Shown: positions 1-12,275 of the stretch, piece by piece
Numbering within the stretch: position 1 is the stretch's first letter
How the letters are laid out: each line of letters begins with the position of its first letter
Assembly: GCA_030998015.1 (NCBI GenBank)
Contig: JARWMV010000247.1
Coordinates: forward strand, 496,001-560,000
Source of the DNA: Ceratorhiza oryzae-sativae
Lineage: Eukaryota; Basidiomycota; Agaricomycetes; Cantharellales; Ceratobasidiaceae
Length of the DNA stretch: 64,000 bases
Direction: 5' to 3'
Notes under the pieces: generated by a model
The model's database searches: none
Told to the model about the DNA's origin: nothing
What the model saw: the letters and a program-made list of their open reading frames with translations, nothing else
Program-made: the position numbers and the translations under genes

Positions 1-179
1 TGATGGGTGAAGTGTGAGTCGTGCCTTCTTTTCTTCTTCATTTCGAGACTAAAGACAAAAACTTAATTTCAACCTCCGCCCATCCATGCTCAAACACGTT
101 GTATTCGGAACGGTAAATACACTGCCGAATGAATCACTCCTTTGTGCGCCCTTAGCATGGGCTATAACACGTCTGTTGG

Positions 180-2020
180 CTACATCAACCGGATGAGCGT
201 TTCCGAAAACTTCGGCGCGTCATGGCGAGCGCGATGCATGCGACGGCAGTGAGAGGATATCAGCCGGTCGAGGTTGAAAATACTGGCTATCTGCTCCGAC
301 GGATTGCGGGGTTGGGTGGCGATGCTTTGACCAAGCCCGACTCGAGAGTTTTGGCCAACGATGAAGGTTACCGATCCGAGGGCAACGGGCCAAGCTAAGA
401 GCTCCGCACAACCAATGGGTTTGGTTCGGGAGTAAGTGTTGGTCTTTCCGTTCTTGGTTAATTGTGATGTTAACTGACATCCGGTAGAGCTGCTACCCGG
501 TTTATCCTTCGAGTTGCTTATGGCTATGACGTGAAGCCGCATGATCCATTGACGGGGCTCATTCACGCCGCTATGATGAAGATCCGCGAAGGGCGATACC
601 CCTGGTTGAAGCGTTTCCCTGGCGTGAGTATCGGCTAGAGACTTTTAGTCACAGGCTGACATTTCTTTCGCAGTCACTAAACTTCCTACTTGGTTGCCGG
701 GCACAAGGTTCCTGCAAGTCGGAGCAGAGGGGTATGCATTACGCAATGCATATGCGGGAACACCCTTTGAACGCGTAAAGGCTGAAATGGTTGGTGTGGA
801 GATTTCTTCATTTGGTGTGTCTGAGATATATGCTACCAGCGCACCAACACGGCTCGCCCAAGCTTTGTGTCAAATCTCTTGAGGCAAAGGGCGGACCAGA
901 CGGAGCCTCTGAACGCGACCAGGACCTGATCAAATGGACAGCTGCCGCCTTGTTCGTCGGTGGTGGTGATACGGTAAGTTTGATTTCGCGGTCAGGTTGG
1001 TGTGCCTAAGCGGCAGGTGCTGACGATTGCGATAACCCAGACTGTCGCCGTGATCAACACTTTCATGCTAATGATGGCAGCCCACCCCGAAATCCAAAGG
1101 GCCGCCCAGACCGAAATCGCGAGGGCCATCGGGTCGACGGCGATCGACAATGACCTGCGTCTGGAGATCGGCACGCGCAGACAGACGCTCCCAAAAACAG
1201 GGTCCCATCCTGTCCCGCGCGCTTACCCGGATTCCAGGACAGGGCGCAGCTACCGTATCTTGAGGCTGTATTTAAAGAGGTTATGAGGTTCAATCCACCA
1301 CTCAGTATGGGTGAGTATCGTTTGATATGTCACCCTCATCCCATACATCTTCGGCCCCATCTCCTGGACGTTGACGCCGCTGCGTCACATTCCCTCGATT
1401 CAAGAACAACGCTGATGCGAATATCCGAAACAGGACTACCGCATTCATTTACTGAAGCAGAAACCTATAGAGGATACCAGTTTTCAGCTGGAACGATTGT
1501 CAGGGCAAATATTTGGTGCGTCAGAACCCCTTACTTTAGGAAAATATACTGACGTTCTACTGGTCCCTCTGTTCGTATCCATTTTCATAATCATACAACC
1601 ATCCGCCGAACCTGGCACGACTTTTGGACGTACTACAACATGACATATCCTTGCGATACCATCCAATCAATTGGTCTCGAAAATTAGGGCCATTCTCCAT
1701 GACCCAGCGCTATATCCTCTCCACACACATTCCTGCCCGAGCGACACCTCGGCCCGAACCCCTCGCCCAATCCCCTGCGATATGTATTCGGATTCGGCCG
1801 CCGGGTGTGCCCGGGTGTACACCTCGCTACCGACCAGCCCTGGCTCGCGATGGCTGCCATCATTTCGACATTCGACATCGTACCCGGCCACGGTATTCGG
1901 GAGACCGTAAATGAGAAGCCCTGGGATATGTTCGAATTCAACGGGATGACAAAGTTAGTTCGCTTTGCTGTGGTCCCTGACAGTATGACTAACGATGGTC
2001 CAAACGCTCGATTAGCCAAC
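180..2020 (+). pseudogene. Cytochrome P450 monooxygenase, decayed
   Basis: Pieces of a microsomal P450 lie in order across short exons: a central helical part near 500-850, the I-helix block KWTAAALFVGGGDT (about 930-970, matching the AGxDT oxygen-activation motif), the K-helix EVMR (ExxR, near 1280), and the heme-binding loop FGFGRRVCPG near 1788-1818 with its cysteine thiolate ligand. The family inserts one oxygen atom into lipids or secondary metabolites at the ER using a P450 reductase. The pattern recalls fungal CYP64/CYP5144-like enzymes. No membrane anchor or N-terminal region is recognisable upstream, and the stretch between HDPALYP (near 1690-1712) and FLPERH (near 1730) changes frame, one base short. 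The intron before HDP is about 170 nt, unlike the 50-65 nt norm here. I call it a pseudogene or badly damaged copy; a single-base assembly error could explain the frame change but not the missing N-terminus. Confidence 0.75.
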
Positions 2021-3453
2021 CTAAGCCACTTGGGTTCTCTCTCGTTCTTCGACCGGGCGCGGCTGAATTGCTATGATGTGAAAACAGCTCCGAGAGCCAT
2101 GATGTACACCTTTATCTTTTCTTTACTAAACAGGATCCTCTGATGACTTTCGGTTTGATAACCCTTCTTGTACCTATTCGATCCGCTTCCCCACGCAAGA
2201 TTACAACAGCTTTGTATGGCATAGTTCTAAAATCCTGCTTTACACCCTCTCACATACGACACTTCATGACAATGGATGTATCTCTATTGGTTTGGTTCTC
2301 CGCTACAAGGGTGTTCAAATGTGATTCTTTTGTTTCGGCTGTGAACAGTATTTCATCAAGTCACACTACGCATTCAGTAACATGTTAGCCTGGGGTCGGC
2401 CGGCCACATGCCCTGACTCGCTCATGCCGAGCGCTGCCAGCAATAAGGTTCACCATGCTAATCTATTCATTGAGCCTGCCGTGATTATGTGAGGTTACTC
2501 ACTTGATCGAAACCGACTAGCCTAACAAACGTAACCCGATCATGCGCCTCACTCATTTTTCCCGGGCGCTTGCTATTAAGCTGGCATTGGCTCCTCGCAA
2601 ATGCGTTGTCCTTCATAGTTGTCGGTGGATGAGAGCGCATACAATATCATTATATGAGTAGAACGTGAGCATTGCACGCTTTTAAGAATTGCTCCATTCA
2701 GCACACTTCGCAATGTCCGGCCGATCAGAAGCTAATGGACATTAGTTAGCACTTCGGAATCAATTGGTATGTTCTATACCTGGCATTTCGCCCTGACCCC
2801 CGTCAAGCATATTCCCGTTTAACTCGATAGATGACCAGCATATCATTGCTTTCCATGACATCGCTCCCCATGTCTCTGATGCGTGGATTATCCTTTCTCA
2901 CGTCAAACAGCTATAATCGGGAGTGTCTGGAGCAACCGCTTGCATGGGTGGCGCAAAAATATGTTGGGATTCATGGGCAACTTTATAGGGGGTGTCCTTA
3001 ATTTGGGGTCTTGAACATAGCGAACATTTCATGTCTAGGATGTCGAAGTTTCGTGTTTATGATAATTTCATAATTCCCCTAGCTGGTGGGTACATGCGTC
3101 ATGTAAACGGCTCGCACAGCTCTCAAACTTATACCCGCGAGGATGGCTTGCATTTTCGCAGGACACAATCAGAGTTGCCGAGCCGGAACGGGAATAGAGT
3201 TATCAAGATGTGAAACTCTTCTAAAGAACGGATAGCAGATCCTCAACTGTAATGTGATTTGGAGTAAGATTAGGGGCACTAAATACCTCCATGTTGGGCA
3301 GTACATAAAGCTCGCCTTGTAGTCGCCCTCTGCCCCAGAGGAGCGCGATATCCTGAATAAATAGTTGAGTTCGTTCTTTGCTTCATTATCTTAAATATCA
3401 CATCTGTTCAAGCCTGTCGCTGAAAGAATCGACCGTTTCCCCGCCCTGCAGTT
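2021..3453. other. Gene-free stretch
   Basis: Both strands carry only short ORFs without recognisable motifs and with poor coding character. It is moderately AT-rich. The last 100 bases should contain the promoter and 5' UTR of the gene that starts at 3454. Confidence 0.5.
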
Positions 3454-5202
3454 ATGCCGCTCCTCGACTTGCTTCCTCATGAAACAGTGGTTTATATCCT
3501 GGCCCTAGCCGGCCCAATCTCAATCAAAGCCTTCAGGCAGGTATGATGCTCGAATTTTCCCCTGGGGCATTGTCAGTACGCTAATCGGCCTCACTGTCGG
3601 CAAAGGTGTCACGTTCGTATTGGAGTATAGTCCTTGAATCGAATCTCTTGGTTTACATCATCGCTCTCTACGACGAGGGTTACTCCGAATCGCTCGTGCC
3701 CAGAACAGATATCAATACTTTGGAGCGCATGCATATTCTTGAGCAGCGCCGAGCCCGACGACACAATTCCGAAGGAATTCCGCATTTTCAAATCCAGGTC
3801 CCGGTGCCCGGAAGCCAGCGGCCAGGCGTCAACTTTGCTCACTATCACAATGGTGTATACGTGCACTACCATCGCTCCGTCCAGATCTTGCACGTGTACC
3901 AGCTACCCTCAGTTAATTATGGTATCGAGACTAGCAGGGAGTGGCAACTCCGTTTTACGTCCCCTACTCTCGTTGAGCTTGCGACGTACGCAGAGCTCGA
4001 TTTGATGGTTTGGCTGCAAGCCCTACACTCGAATCCGTTCGAAGCACACCCGAATACAAATCAAGAATACAGATACAAAGTACACCTCCGTTCGTTGTTG
4101 ACCAACGGTCAGCATCCAGACGCGACCTCCGACTCAATTGTATACGACTTCACCGCGCCTCGTACCATCACTACTTATACCATCCATATAATCGGAAATA
4201 TTTTGGCTATACACTTTATCTCTATTCGAGAGAGGTTTAATAGCCGTGTTGTGGTCTGGGACTGGACTACTGGGATTCAGACCATGGTATGTTTGTGTGT
4301 GTGTGTGTGAGCAAGCACCTAACATGACCTTACATAACCAGCTTGCCGCCACCCCGGGAGGAAATTTTGCCTCTTTTGCACTCATTTCTGAAGATCTGTT
4401 CGTAGTGACTCGTAGCTCTTCCTTTTTCCAAGAAAATGCTCGTATCAGGACGGGTACGTATGGGCAACTCGATATATATAGGCTGCAGAAGGCGCAAGAA
4501 GGTGGCGACATGCTTCATACCTGGGCACATCCCATTCTGCAGCTTTCCCTTCCTAACCTCGCACGTCGCTTGTCTGAATCATCGATCAAAATCAGAAAGC
4601 CAAACTACTCTCCCCCTTCGTCCTATGTTTCAGCTAGCTCTCGACCCAAGATTTACGACTTGCTTCCTCGTAATCAAATGTTCTGTGTAGACATCATGGT
4701 ACGGCCAACTAATCGCGCGACAAACGGTCCGGGGCCACACGGAACCTTGATGGTCTCTACCAAAACGCTCCTCCAAGCTGCTAGGCCGTTTTGTGACGGA
4801 GCCTCGAACCCGGCTGAACCGCACGAACCGGCTCGGTTGTCATGGCCAGACTGGGCGCAGGAAACGTATTGGGGCGACGCGAGCGTCATTGATGTAGGTA
4901 CTCCGCATTCGGCATCAGGCAGGTTATATGCGCAGCTAGACATGCATCCGGATCCGCTGGGAGGCTTCGCCATCTGTCGTTTTGATCAACCGGCGCAGGA
5001 GGCTCTGGGGCCCCGAGAGGGTGCCTTTGTTGGCTTTTTGGATACATCGGCCGTGCCGCGGCTCGGGGGCGTGACCATGATCGACATCGACACATCCTTG
5101 TTGCCCTTGGATTCCGTGATTCTGGACGACGAATACGGTGAGCCTACTTTTCGTCCTTGGGAACAACCTGACCAGCGATTAACACCACTCGTCCGCCCAT
5201 AG
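3454..5202 (+). CDS. F-box-like protein, 542 aa
   Basis: Three exons, 3454-3540, 3606-4286 and 4342-5202, join without frame loss through introns of 65 and 55 nt with GT and AG ends. The first 40 residues contain LLPHETVVYILALAGPISI, which fits the LPxE...I..L pattern of an F-box that would dock to Skp1 in an SCF ubiquitin ligase; the intron falls inside this box. The rest is a long beta-rich region without a clear repeat (WDWTTG near the end of exon 2, aromatic-rich blocks in exon 3), as in many Agaricomycete F-box proteins of unknown target. The second intron starts inside a (GT)n run. The start was chosen because it opens directly on the F-box and the upstream frame is not coding-like. Structure is well supported; the function is inferred from the short N-terminal motif only. 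Confidence 0.72.
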
Positions 5203-6055
5203 TTATTGCGCAATCGGTAAGACAATCATGTCATGCATAGCTTATGACCGCTGACGGATAGCTATAGAGATGGGAGGATGCTGGGTATACGTTGCTAGTT
5301 TATTGCTTCTAGAACATTCTTACGCGGCATGAAACTGAACAGCCCTAATCAATTAACAGGGTAAAAGGAATTGCCTGGAGTGCAGATGCAATAGGTATTA
5401 AAATTGTACCTGGATATAAATACAGATCGGAAGACGTCGATTGCGGAGCGGTGACCATGATTCCACATTGCTGAATTTCCATCGTGATGGCTGCAAACTT
5501 CGAGAGGGAGAGGCGAGGCAGAGGGGCTTCCGTCTGAAACATTTAAATAGCTATCGATAGATGCGCGTGGTTTCACAAGCGCGCGGGCTGGTTGCGCCGT
5601 GGGGCTTGCACGTGCCTGGTGGTGCTCCACCCGAGGTCGAGGCGCTGGCGGGAGACTGTCGCCGTGTTTGGGACATCCGCAGCAGACAAGACAATCCATG
5701 GCCGGAGAAATAGATAGACTTACAGGGCGGGCCCCAAAAGAGAGGACTTGCATTGCCGATCAAATCTTGGAACCACGTTGTGTAAATAATGGCGGAAAAC
5801 GAGGCCGCCCACGTTGGGAGTCCCCTCGCTGGCCAGCGATCAACCACGCCTTGCCCGGGTGTCCTCAGCACGTCTTCGTCGCGCTCTTGGACTCTCAGTT
5901 AAGCCGCGGCTCTCTTCGTCCCGCCCGAAACTCTCGATCCTCGAAAGCGCACCCAGCCAACCTGAACAACGCGGCCCTGCGCTAGCAGCCAGCCTGGGCT
6001 TTCTGACTGCATTTACGAGTCTCGACATAGGCTGAAGAAGTCCCAGATTTGCACT
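5203..6055. other. Intergenic region before the chitinase gene
   Basis: No supported gene. The 3' half is GC-rich and contains overlapping ORFs on both strands with no motifs, which I treat as composition artefacts. The proximal part should hold the chitinase promoter; I do not see a clear TATA box. Confidence 0.45.
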
Positions 6056-8509
6056 ATGGCCAGTCGCAGCTCAGCTTGGGCGCGTGCCGCATTGCTAGTG
6101 GCTGCCTTGGCCACGAGCCTGACGAGCGCGATGCCCCTCCCTGCGGGCATGCACATGCCGCGCCTTCTTGCCAAGCGCGGATCTGCGGGCACCTGTCGCG
6201 TCCGCCCGCGAAGCAGGGTCGCACCGACTGTCGGCGGCAGGGTCAACGTTGGGTATTTCACCAACTGGGGTGTCTACGGGGACAAGCCGTTTTGTGAGTC
6301 GGACAGCCGCGACATTCTATTTTGGGTCACTAAACAACCAACAAATAGATGCGCAGAATATAACGACAGATACGATCACACATATTTTCTATGCGTGAGC
6401 CACAACACGTCTCGGTTCGGTTTTCCATCTGACACGGGTGTTTAGTTTTGGAGACTGCGACGGCACGACTGGCATGGCCAAACTGTCAGACACATACTCG
6501 GATCAACAGGTAGGCCCCTTCTAGTCGTTGCTTACGCGTGGTCTGATCGAAACTCTCGTTTTGGTAGATGCACTGTAGGTTCCCGGCTTAAATTTGACGC
6601 TATGGCGCACTCATGCAAACACCATCAGTTCCTGGAGACACTTGGACGGACACTGGCAACAACCTTTACGTGAGCTGTGATTTACTCGTTCCGCAGCGTG
6701 GCTGACTCTAGTCATTTTTGTAGGGCAACTTTAAGCAACTCTATGCTCTCAAGCTTAAACATCGTACTATCAAGGTTTCGCTGTCCATTGGAGGCTGGAC
6801 TTATTCTCAAGCCGGCCACTTTGACTTTGTAACCTCGCCAATAGCAAGAGCCACGTTTGTCAATAGCTCAATCGCACTCATGGAGGACAACGGTCTCGAC
6901 GGGATGTAAGCCTCCCTTTGTGCCCCTCTATCCTACTTTTGGTTGACATGCGTTTCCGTTGCCAGTGATATCGACTATGAATACCCCGAGACACCGGAGC
7001 AGGCGGCTGGCTATGTGTCTCTGCTAAAAGAGCTTCGTAGTGCACTCGATGCGCATGCCAAAAAGAAGGGGGAAACCAATCCATATCAACTTTCGGTAAC
7101 ATTCTCCATGACTTGGCATGCGTCCTGCGGCTAACAGACCTTGCTAAAAGGCCGCTGTCCCTGCCGGAGCGGATAACTATCAAATTTTGCTGGTTTCGCA
7201 GATGAACCCGTATCTGACCATGTGGAATCTCATGGTTAGCCAACTCGACGCCGAACCAAAAGATTAACTTCATGTTTACTGATCCCGGTTGCAGGCCTAC
7301 GACTATGCGGGTGCATGGTCGTCTGTGGTACGTGATCACACTCGCCTGCCCCTCGAAGACCAGCGCTCACCATGCAAAATCATCTAGTCGGACGATCAAG
7401 CAAATTTGTATGGCCCAACAAAGTCGGGTGCTAGCACCGATGCTGCAATTTCCTGGTATACATCCAACGGGTGCCGGCTGGCAAAATTGCCATGGGTACT
7501 ACCTACTTTATTACCTACCGGCCACAACTGACATTTTCAATAGGTGTACCTCTCTATGGTCGTGCATTTGAACAGACTACTGGCATCCGACAGGCTTACT
7601 CTGGCGTAGGGCTAGGTATGTATACATGAACTGCCACAGCTATACTCAAATGGACTTATGCAATCCCGTTAGGCTCGTCTGAAGGGGGTATATATGACTA
7701 CAAAGACCTGCCACCCTCTGGATCCAAGGTTACAGAAGACAAAACTTTGGTCTCGAGCTACAGCTACAATTCTGGAACGAAAGAACTGGTTTCGTATGAT
7801 ACCCCGAACATAGTCAAGATGAAGGCCGATTACATTGTCAAAAAAGGGCTCGCTGGTGGTATGTTGATGCTCCTTTCGCTTCAACGTGCCGTTTGACGAA
7901 ACAATTGTTCTTACTAGCCATGTTTTGGGAGCTATCTGGCGACAAGACCGGCTCAGATAGTCTTGTTCGGATGACGGCACAGAATATGGGAGGACTTGAC
8001 AACACCCCCAACCATATCTATTACCCCTACTCTCAGTTTGATAACATCAAGAACAACCTAGGCCAAGGTGGTGCGAGTGCTTCTCCAACATATGTTCCAC
8101 CAACTTCCACATTGGCGACCAATACCCGATCAAGCAGCACTGTTAGGACAAGCAGCACGCCCACCCTGAGCTCAACATCATCCTCTGCACCCACAACGAA
8201 TACCATCACGGCCCCTGGGTCGACGTCGACTGCTACGCCAACAACGGGTAGCACCGCTGCTACAGTTACCTGGACACCGACCCCTCAACCTGGTGATCTC
8301 TGTGAAGCACTTCGAACATGGGACCCTACGAAAGCTATTCCCGAGGGGATGTTGTTCGATATCTCGGTATGCGAAGTCTGTTGTTTATAAAAATATTTTC
8401 ACCAACCATCCGCGCAACGCCTCTAGGTTACATTTGGGCCAGCACTGCGGATAACATAGCACAAATACCCAGCGGGCAGGGCAGGTACGAGTTTATTATT
8501 GGCAAATAG
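6056..8509 (+). CDS. Secreted GH18 chitinase with C-terminal CBM5-like domain
   Basis: Fourteen short exons build a class V-type chitinase of about 574 aa that hydrolyses beta-1,4-GlcNAc polymers in the cell wall or outside the cell. A hydrophobic signal peptide (residues 8-25) is followed by VNVGYFTNWGVYG, SLSIGGWTYS, the catalytic DxxDxDxE motif as DGIDIDYEYPE (split by an intron at 6905/6966), and MFWELSGD near the barrel end. A Ser/Thr-rich linker (about 8080-8280) leads to a chitin-binding-like module (TWDPTKAIPEG, GYIWAS). One exon is only 7 nt (6568-6574). Frame breaks twice: one G is missing at 7469-7471 before VPAGKIAMG, and the last exon (8427-8509) is one base out of phase with the 8366 donor. 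Both are single-base problems like those in neighbouring genes, so the gene is probably intact in the organism. The protein family is certain; exact termini are less so. Confidence 0.88.
6568..6574 (+). other. 7-nt microexon in the chitinase gene
   Basis: ATGCACT lies between an AG acceptor and a GTAGGT donor. Including it joins the exon ending at 6509 to the exon starting at 6629 in frame, giving QQ-MHF-PGDTW. Leaving it out would break the reading frame, so it is needed if the gene is functional. Confidence 0.7.
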
Positions 8510-8686
8510 AATAATTTATTCTGACGTGACTACTAGCTCTGGATGGTCATTGGTACATGCTGATAGAACACATACCCATCTATTCGTGGACTTGATTTAT
8601 GTTTGCCCCCGCTTTTCATGCTGATGTCTTGATGATGTTATTTGGGGTACGTGTAGAGTAAATTATAACATGAACCAGTTGAAGCG

Positions 8687-10160
8687 TCATTTTGCAAGTA
8701 AATCCTCCAGCGCTTGGTCCACACGATCCAGCCATGCTCCCTTTCCAGCCTTGACATTCCCTCGATCCCTCACACAGACCTCGATCACACACCTGAGATA
8801 GTTCCACAATTCATGCAGAATTGCCCCCTTTACACCCAAAGAATCCGAGTTGGTCTCTGAAACCCATGCAGCATGGTCGGACGGATTCCGTTCGCGAAAT
8901 ATCTCTGAGAATCGTTTTGGCCAGTCGCTGAGTGCTGAGGTACGCCCTCGACCCAAGCTCCTGCCTGGCCATCCAGATGAATCCCTGGATCGGGTCGGAC
9001 TGTCGATCAAACGACGGCACAAACCCGGCGAATTCCCAGTCAACTGACAGTAGGATTTAGACACTGAACAGGTCGCACAGGGAAATGAAATGGCTTACTG
9101 AATGCATGGATAGTTCCTCGATCGTCAACAAGAACGTTTCCCCCATGCAAGTCTTTGCTCGATAAGTAAAGTGACCTTCCGCCCTCGTTTTTCCTGAGGA
9201 CCTGTACCCACAGCGCAGGATGCGGATCTTCCAAGATCTCGATCACCTGACGTAGTCGAGCCGCAACCCGCTCGCGACAAAACTCCAATCGAGGATGCTT
9301 GAGCACTTGCATCTCGTACGATCGAAGCCAGGCGAGAACCCAATCCACCCAACATTCAAAAGGACCAGACACATTCAAATCCTGAAATGGACATCAGATA
9401 GGCCCGCGTCGGGGAGCGAGCTCCAGTAACGAGCCATGTCGGGCGTTTGCCAAAACGTCTCTTCGACAACTGGGCCGGGGATGATGTACTTGTCTGATGG
9501 TGGTGTGTCTGGGTGCGAACTCAAGATGGTACCGTTGTCAAATCGTAAGGCCGCCCAGCATCCGGCGACCCGAAGAGGGAGAGACGCGACGGATTTCGAT
9601 AAAGTAATCCACAATTTGGGATAGGACGTGCTCAAGAGCCGATTCGGGGAGTTTGTTCAGTATAGTGTTGAATGTCGGGTGCGGGATCCCTATGTATACG
9701 AGAGGAATCGATCACATATTCGGATGGTTCGACATGTGAGCTTACGTTCCATGCATATATATTCATGTTTAAGAGGATTTTCTTCTGTATTGTCCCAGAA
9801 ATGGATTCTAGGTAGTAGAATACTGGTGTGCCGTTTGAGGTGTTGCATGATCGCGACCTGGAACACTCAGCACAACAGCTCCACACCATTTGAGGACAAA
9901 CTCACCTCGTTCTCGGTTTTGATTCTAGGTATGCACGGTCGGGACACCCGTAACACGACTTCTGAGAAATTCGTAGGCTCATGCAGATCTAGCGCAACGC
10001 GACAGAAGAGAATCAGATGATAGGCACCAGAGAGATCCGCCGGCCGAGCGATTGATAGAGGTTTGGAGCCACATCGTTGATGAAACATATCATTGATTCG
10101 ATCGTCCGGCAGCTCTTGGCTTATCCAATATCGTTCATCGTCTGGATGCAGCATCGCCAT
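8687..10160 (-). CDS. APH-family (aminoglycoside phosphotransferase-like) kinase fold protein
   Basis: Exons on the minus strand run from an ATG at 10160 to a TGA at 8687-8689. In order: an N-lobe with VLRVSRPCIPRIKTENE and AIMQHLKRHTS (likely nucleotide-binding and helix C region), a hinge near EYICMER, an aromatic middle block, then the catalytic loop SSKDLHGGNVLVDD and a following VDWEFAGFVP, equivalent to the HGDxxxxN and DxD metal motifs of APH/choline-kinase folds. The family is expanded in fungi, mostly with unknown substrates. The usual HGD histidine is Ser here (SKD), while Asp and Asn are kept. Frame changes near 9577-9579 (an extra C in CCC on the minus strand) and again between 8935 and 8980 interrupt it. 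It converges on the chitinase gene with 177 nt between stops. Fold assignment is good; activity is unknown. Confidence 0.72.
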
Positions 10161-10182
10161 GTTTCTGCCAACTGCTGATCAA

Positions 10183-10500
10183 TCAAGCTTTTGTGCAAAC
10201 GAGGTCCAATGCGAGGGGTAGCCTCATCACGTGGCTTGCGGAGTCCCAATCCTTGTCCCTCGTCTTAGGGGCGAATACCACAAGACGCGGAGCGCACAAT
10301 AGCTCGAAAGGTGCATTGCGTGGGAGAGCCGCCTCATGCCCGACAGAAATGGTACGTGTTTCCAAGTTGTCCGGTTGGTCCGTCGATGCTATTCGGATGG
10401 ATTGGAATCGGCCTACGAAGCCTACCCAATTGACATTTTGACCAGCCTGAACCGACCGAACTCGGCCCCAGCGGTGATCGGCTATATGCACCTGTCGCAC
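10183..10500 (-). CDS. Possible short ORF, unrecognised (105 aa)
   Basis: An open frame of 105 codons starts just upstream of the APH-like gene on the same strand. I recognise no domain. It could be an additional fragment of an F-box or APH-like gene, or chance; overlapping open frames exist on both strands here. Listed only so the stretch is not left blank. Confidence 0.15.
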   Translation of the reverse strand: MRQVHIADHRWGRVRSVQAGQNVNWVGFVGRFQSIRIASTDQPDNLETRTISVGHEAALPRNAPFELLCAPRLVVFAPKTRDKDWDSASHVMRLPLALDLVCTKA

Positions 10501-11124
10501 CTGATGCGCCTTGCTGGTTCACCATGGTAGTCTCTGTCGCACGTACCGATCTACCGCGGGGGATTGCCTCGGTGAATGCTCAGTATGGCCAGCTCCACTA
10601 TTCGGCGCACGAAGAGATCCCTTGTAAGTGCACTGGCTCGAGTAAATTGGCCGGTTAGTCATTATCGTGTGCAGGTTTTCCCTGGAGGTTCGCGGAGAAA
10701 AGTCGGTCTCGTGCCCACTGGATGTTACCGAAAATGGATAAATAACTAATGAGGCTATGGGCCATATACTCTTCTTTTGCTGAGCCAATAGCCCCTGTGT
10801 ACTGTCAGTTAGCCTTAGGTCTATTCGCGCGAGGTATCTATGCGTTCTGTTGACCGTCTATGATACATATCGATTGGCGTGTGGCACAACTATTTCACAC
10901 AAATACACAGACCACATTCTCTGGAATGTGTGAGAGCTGGGTTGTCGCTTTGGGCGTGAATTTTCCAGCCACATGCTGGATGCGAAGGATCGGCCTGGCT
11001 TGTGGCGATGCAGGTGGGGTATCCGAATTGGCAACGCTGGGCCTAGTCTCTGGTGGGCCAGGAACTGCAGGCCGCCGATCTCGCATGAGCGAGAGCGGAC
11101 ATAGCCGTGTTAGCCACCAAACTC
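10501..11124. other. Intergenic region with no supported gene
   Basis: Short ORFs on both strands lack motifs. The right side leads into the TATA box at 11125. Confidence 0.4.
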
Positions 11125-11130
11125 TATAAA
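11125..11130 (+). promoter_or_regulatory. TATA box of the Ser/Pro-rich gene
   Basis: TATAAA lies about 80 nt upstream of the ATG at 11206, in the usual distance range for a fungal core promoter. Confidence 0.45.
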
Positions 11131-11205
11131 TTAGTGGGGGTTTGCCATCTTGATTTCTACCCTCTGGTGACTGAGCGACCGCACAATACACCCTCTTCAG
11201 CCATC

Positions 11206-11703
11206 ATGGTCGACCGGCCCCCGCCCCAGCCGCTCGCTGGGGCATCGTATTCCCAGCTGAGCAGCTCGTCTTCGGTCCCATCCGTGGCGAGTGCTGCCGA
11301 CGAACAGACACAGTCGTCGACATCTGCTCTTAGCACATCTCCTAGCGGCCGCCTAACCTTCGTTTTCCCCCCAACTCGCAAATCCCATCCACCGGCCGCG
11401 CAACGAAGATTACAGGACAACGCGCTGGTCGCGCTGCCGAGTTCGACGATATTCCCTGCGCCAATGATTACTTCGGAGGAAAGCAGCCCCAAGCGTCGAA
11501 TCGCTTTTCCTGAACGATCAGCGTCGGGCCCTCTAAAGATTGTCACGGACAACGCGTTGTCGTCTCTGCTCGGCCCCCATACAAATAATCTAAACCCCAG
11601 TCGGGCCCCAAGCAACCTGGAAGACTGGGTCAGCTCTTCCAGGCAAACAATTATAACCCCCAAAGTCCAGCCGGAGGACCAAATCGAAGACGAGGACAAG
11701 TAA
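11206..11703 (+). CDS. Ser/Pro-rich low-complexity protein, 165 aa
   Basis: A single exon from ATG 11206 to TAA 11701-11703. The frame opens further upstream (11107), but the ATG at 11206 was preferred because of the TATA box 80 nt before it and the Pro/Ser-rich composition that begins there. The sequence is rich in Ser and Pro, has basic patches (SPKRRIAFPER) and a repeated DNAL block (QDNALVAL, TDNALSSL), and ends in an acidic EDQIEDEDK tail. No signal peptide, membrane segment or known domain is visible. It looks disordered and could be nuclear or cytosolic and phosphorylated, but that is a guess. The antisense ORF over the same span is a mirror of this composition. Confidence 0.55.
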   Translation: MVDRPPPQPLAGASYSQLSSSSSVPSVASAADEQTQSSTSALSTSPSGRLTFVFPPTRKSHPPAAQRRLQDNALVALPSSTIFPAPMITSEESSPKRRIAFPERSASGPLKIVTDNALSSLLGPHTNNLNPSRAPSNLEDWVSSSRQTIITPKVQPEDQIEDEDK

Positions 11704-12275
11704 CATACAGTTCATCCGATAGCTGCTGTGCGCCATCTTGCTCGTGAGTGGTAGACGAATGGCTATGATATGTCCACTAACTCCGTTGGCCAGATCATCC
11801 TAGGCATCTTGCTTTTGTATTTATAACCATTTCTTTGTAACTCATAATATGTGCACAGTGTTTTGTACAATTTATTGTCTGTCATTAATTGCTAGCGGGG
11901 GGCGATTTTTTCCTTCCACGCTCGCCTCTTCGCATCCATTCCATGCGAATAAGGCGAGATGCACAATTGAACCGAAGTACTGGCCTGCATCGGGGGGAGT
12001 TGGGCGCAGAGGCATCGTCTCAGCCAGGCTCAGTTGGTCCCTGGCCGTGTCTCTCGGGATTCGCAACACGTTTCGTTCCAAAAAATCTGGTCCTTGTTAT
12101 CGAACCACTCTTGGCCATGGAGCAGTGGAGCAGCATCTATCGCTCGAGGCTCGCGTCGAGACTGGCCCAGAGCAGAAGCCACACAAGTTACTCAATAAGC
12201 CACGTGATCCGGCTCATTAGAGCGTGATGTTACTTACTGTAACGGGCTCCAGTCGTGTGCTCTACCTCGACAGCA
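11704..12275. other. Intergenic region before the phosphatase gene
   Basis: No supported gene. It holds the 3' end of the Ser/Pro-rich gene and presumably the phosphatase promoter; a CACGTG core is present near 12202. Confidence 0.4.

Noticed and set aside
5551..6297. Several ORFs on both strands before and at the chitinase start
   Set aside because: GC-rich region; no start context, motif or exon logic. Those past 6056 overlap the signal peptide in other frames.
180..8509. Secondary-metabolite cluster around the P450
   Set aside because: Only a damaged P450 is present; neighbours are an F-box-like protein and a chitinase, with no synthase or transporter of that kind.
11157..11699. Minus-strand ORF of 180 aa opposite the Ser/Pro-rich protein
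   Set aside because: The plus strand has the TATA box, a sensible start and typical low-complexity sequence; the antisense frame has no motif.
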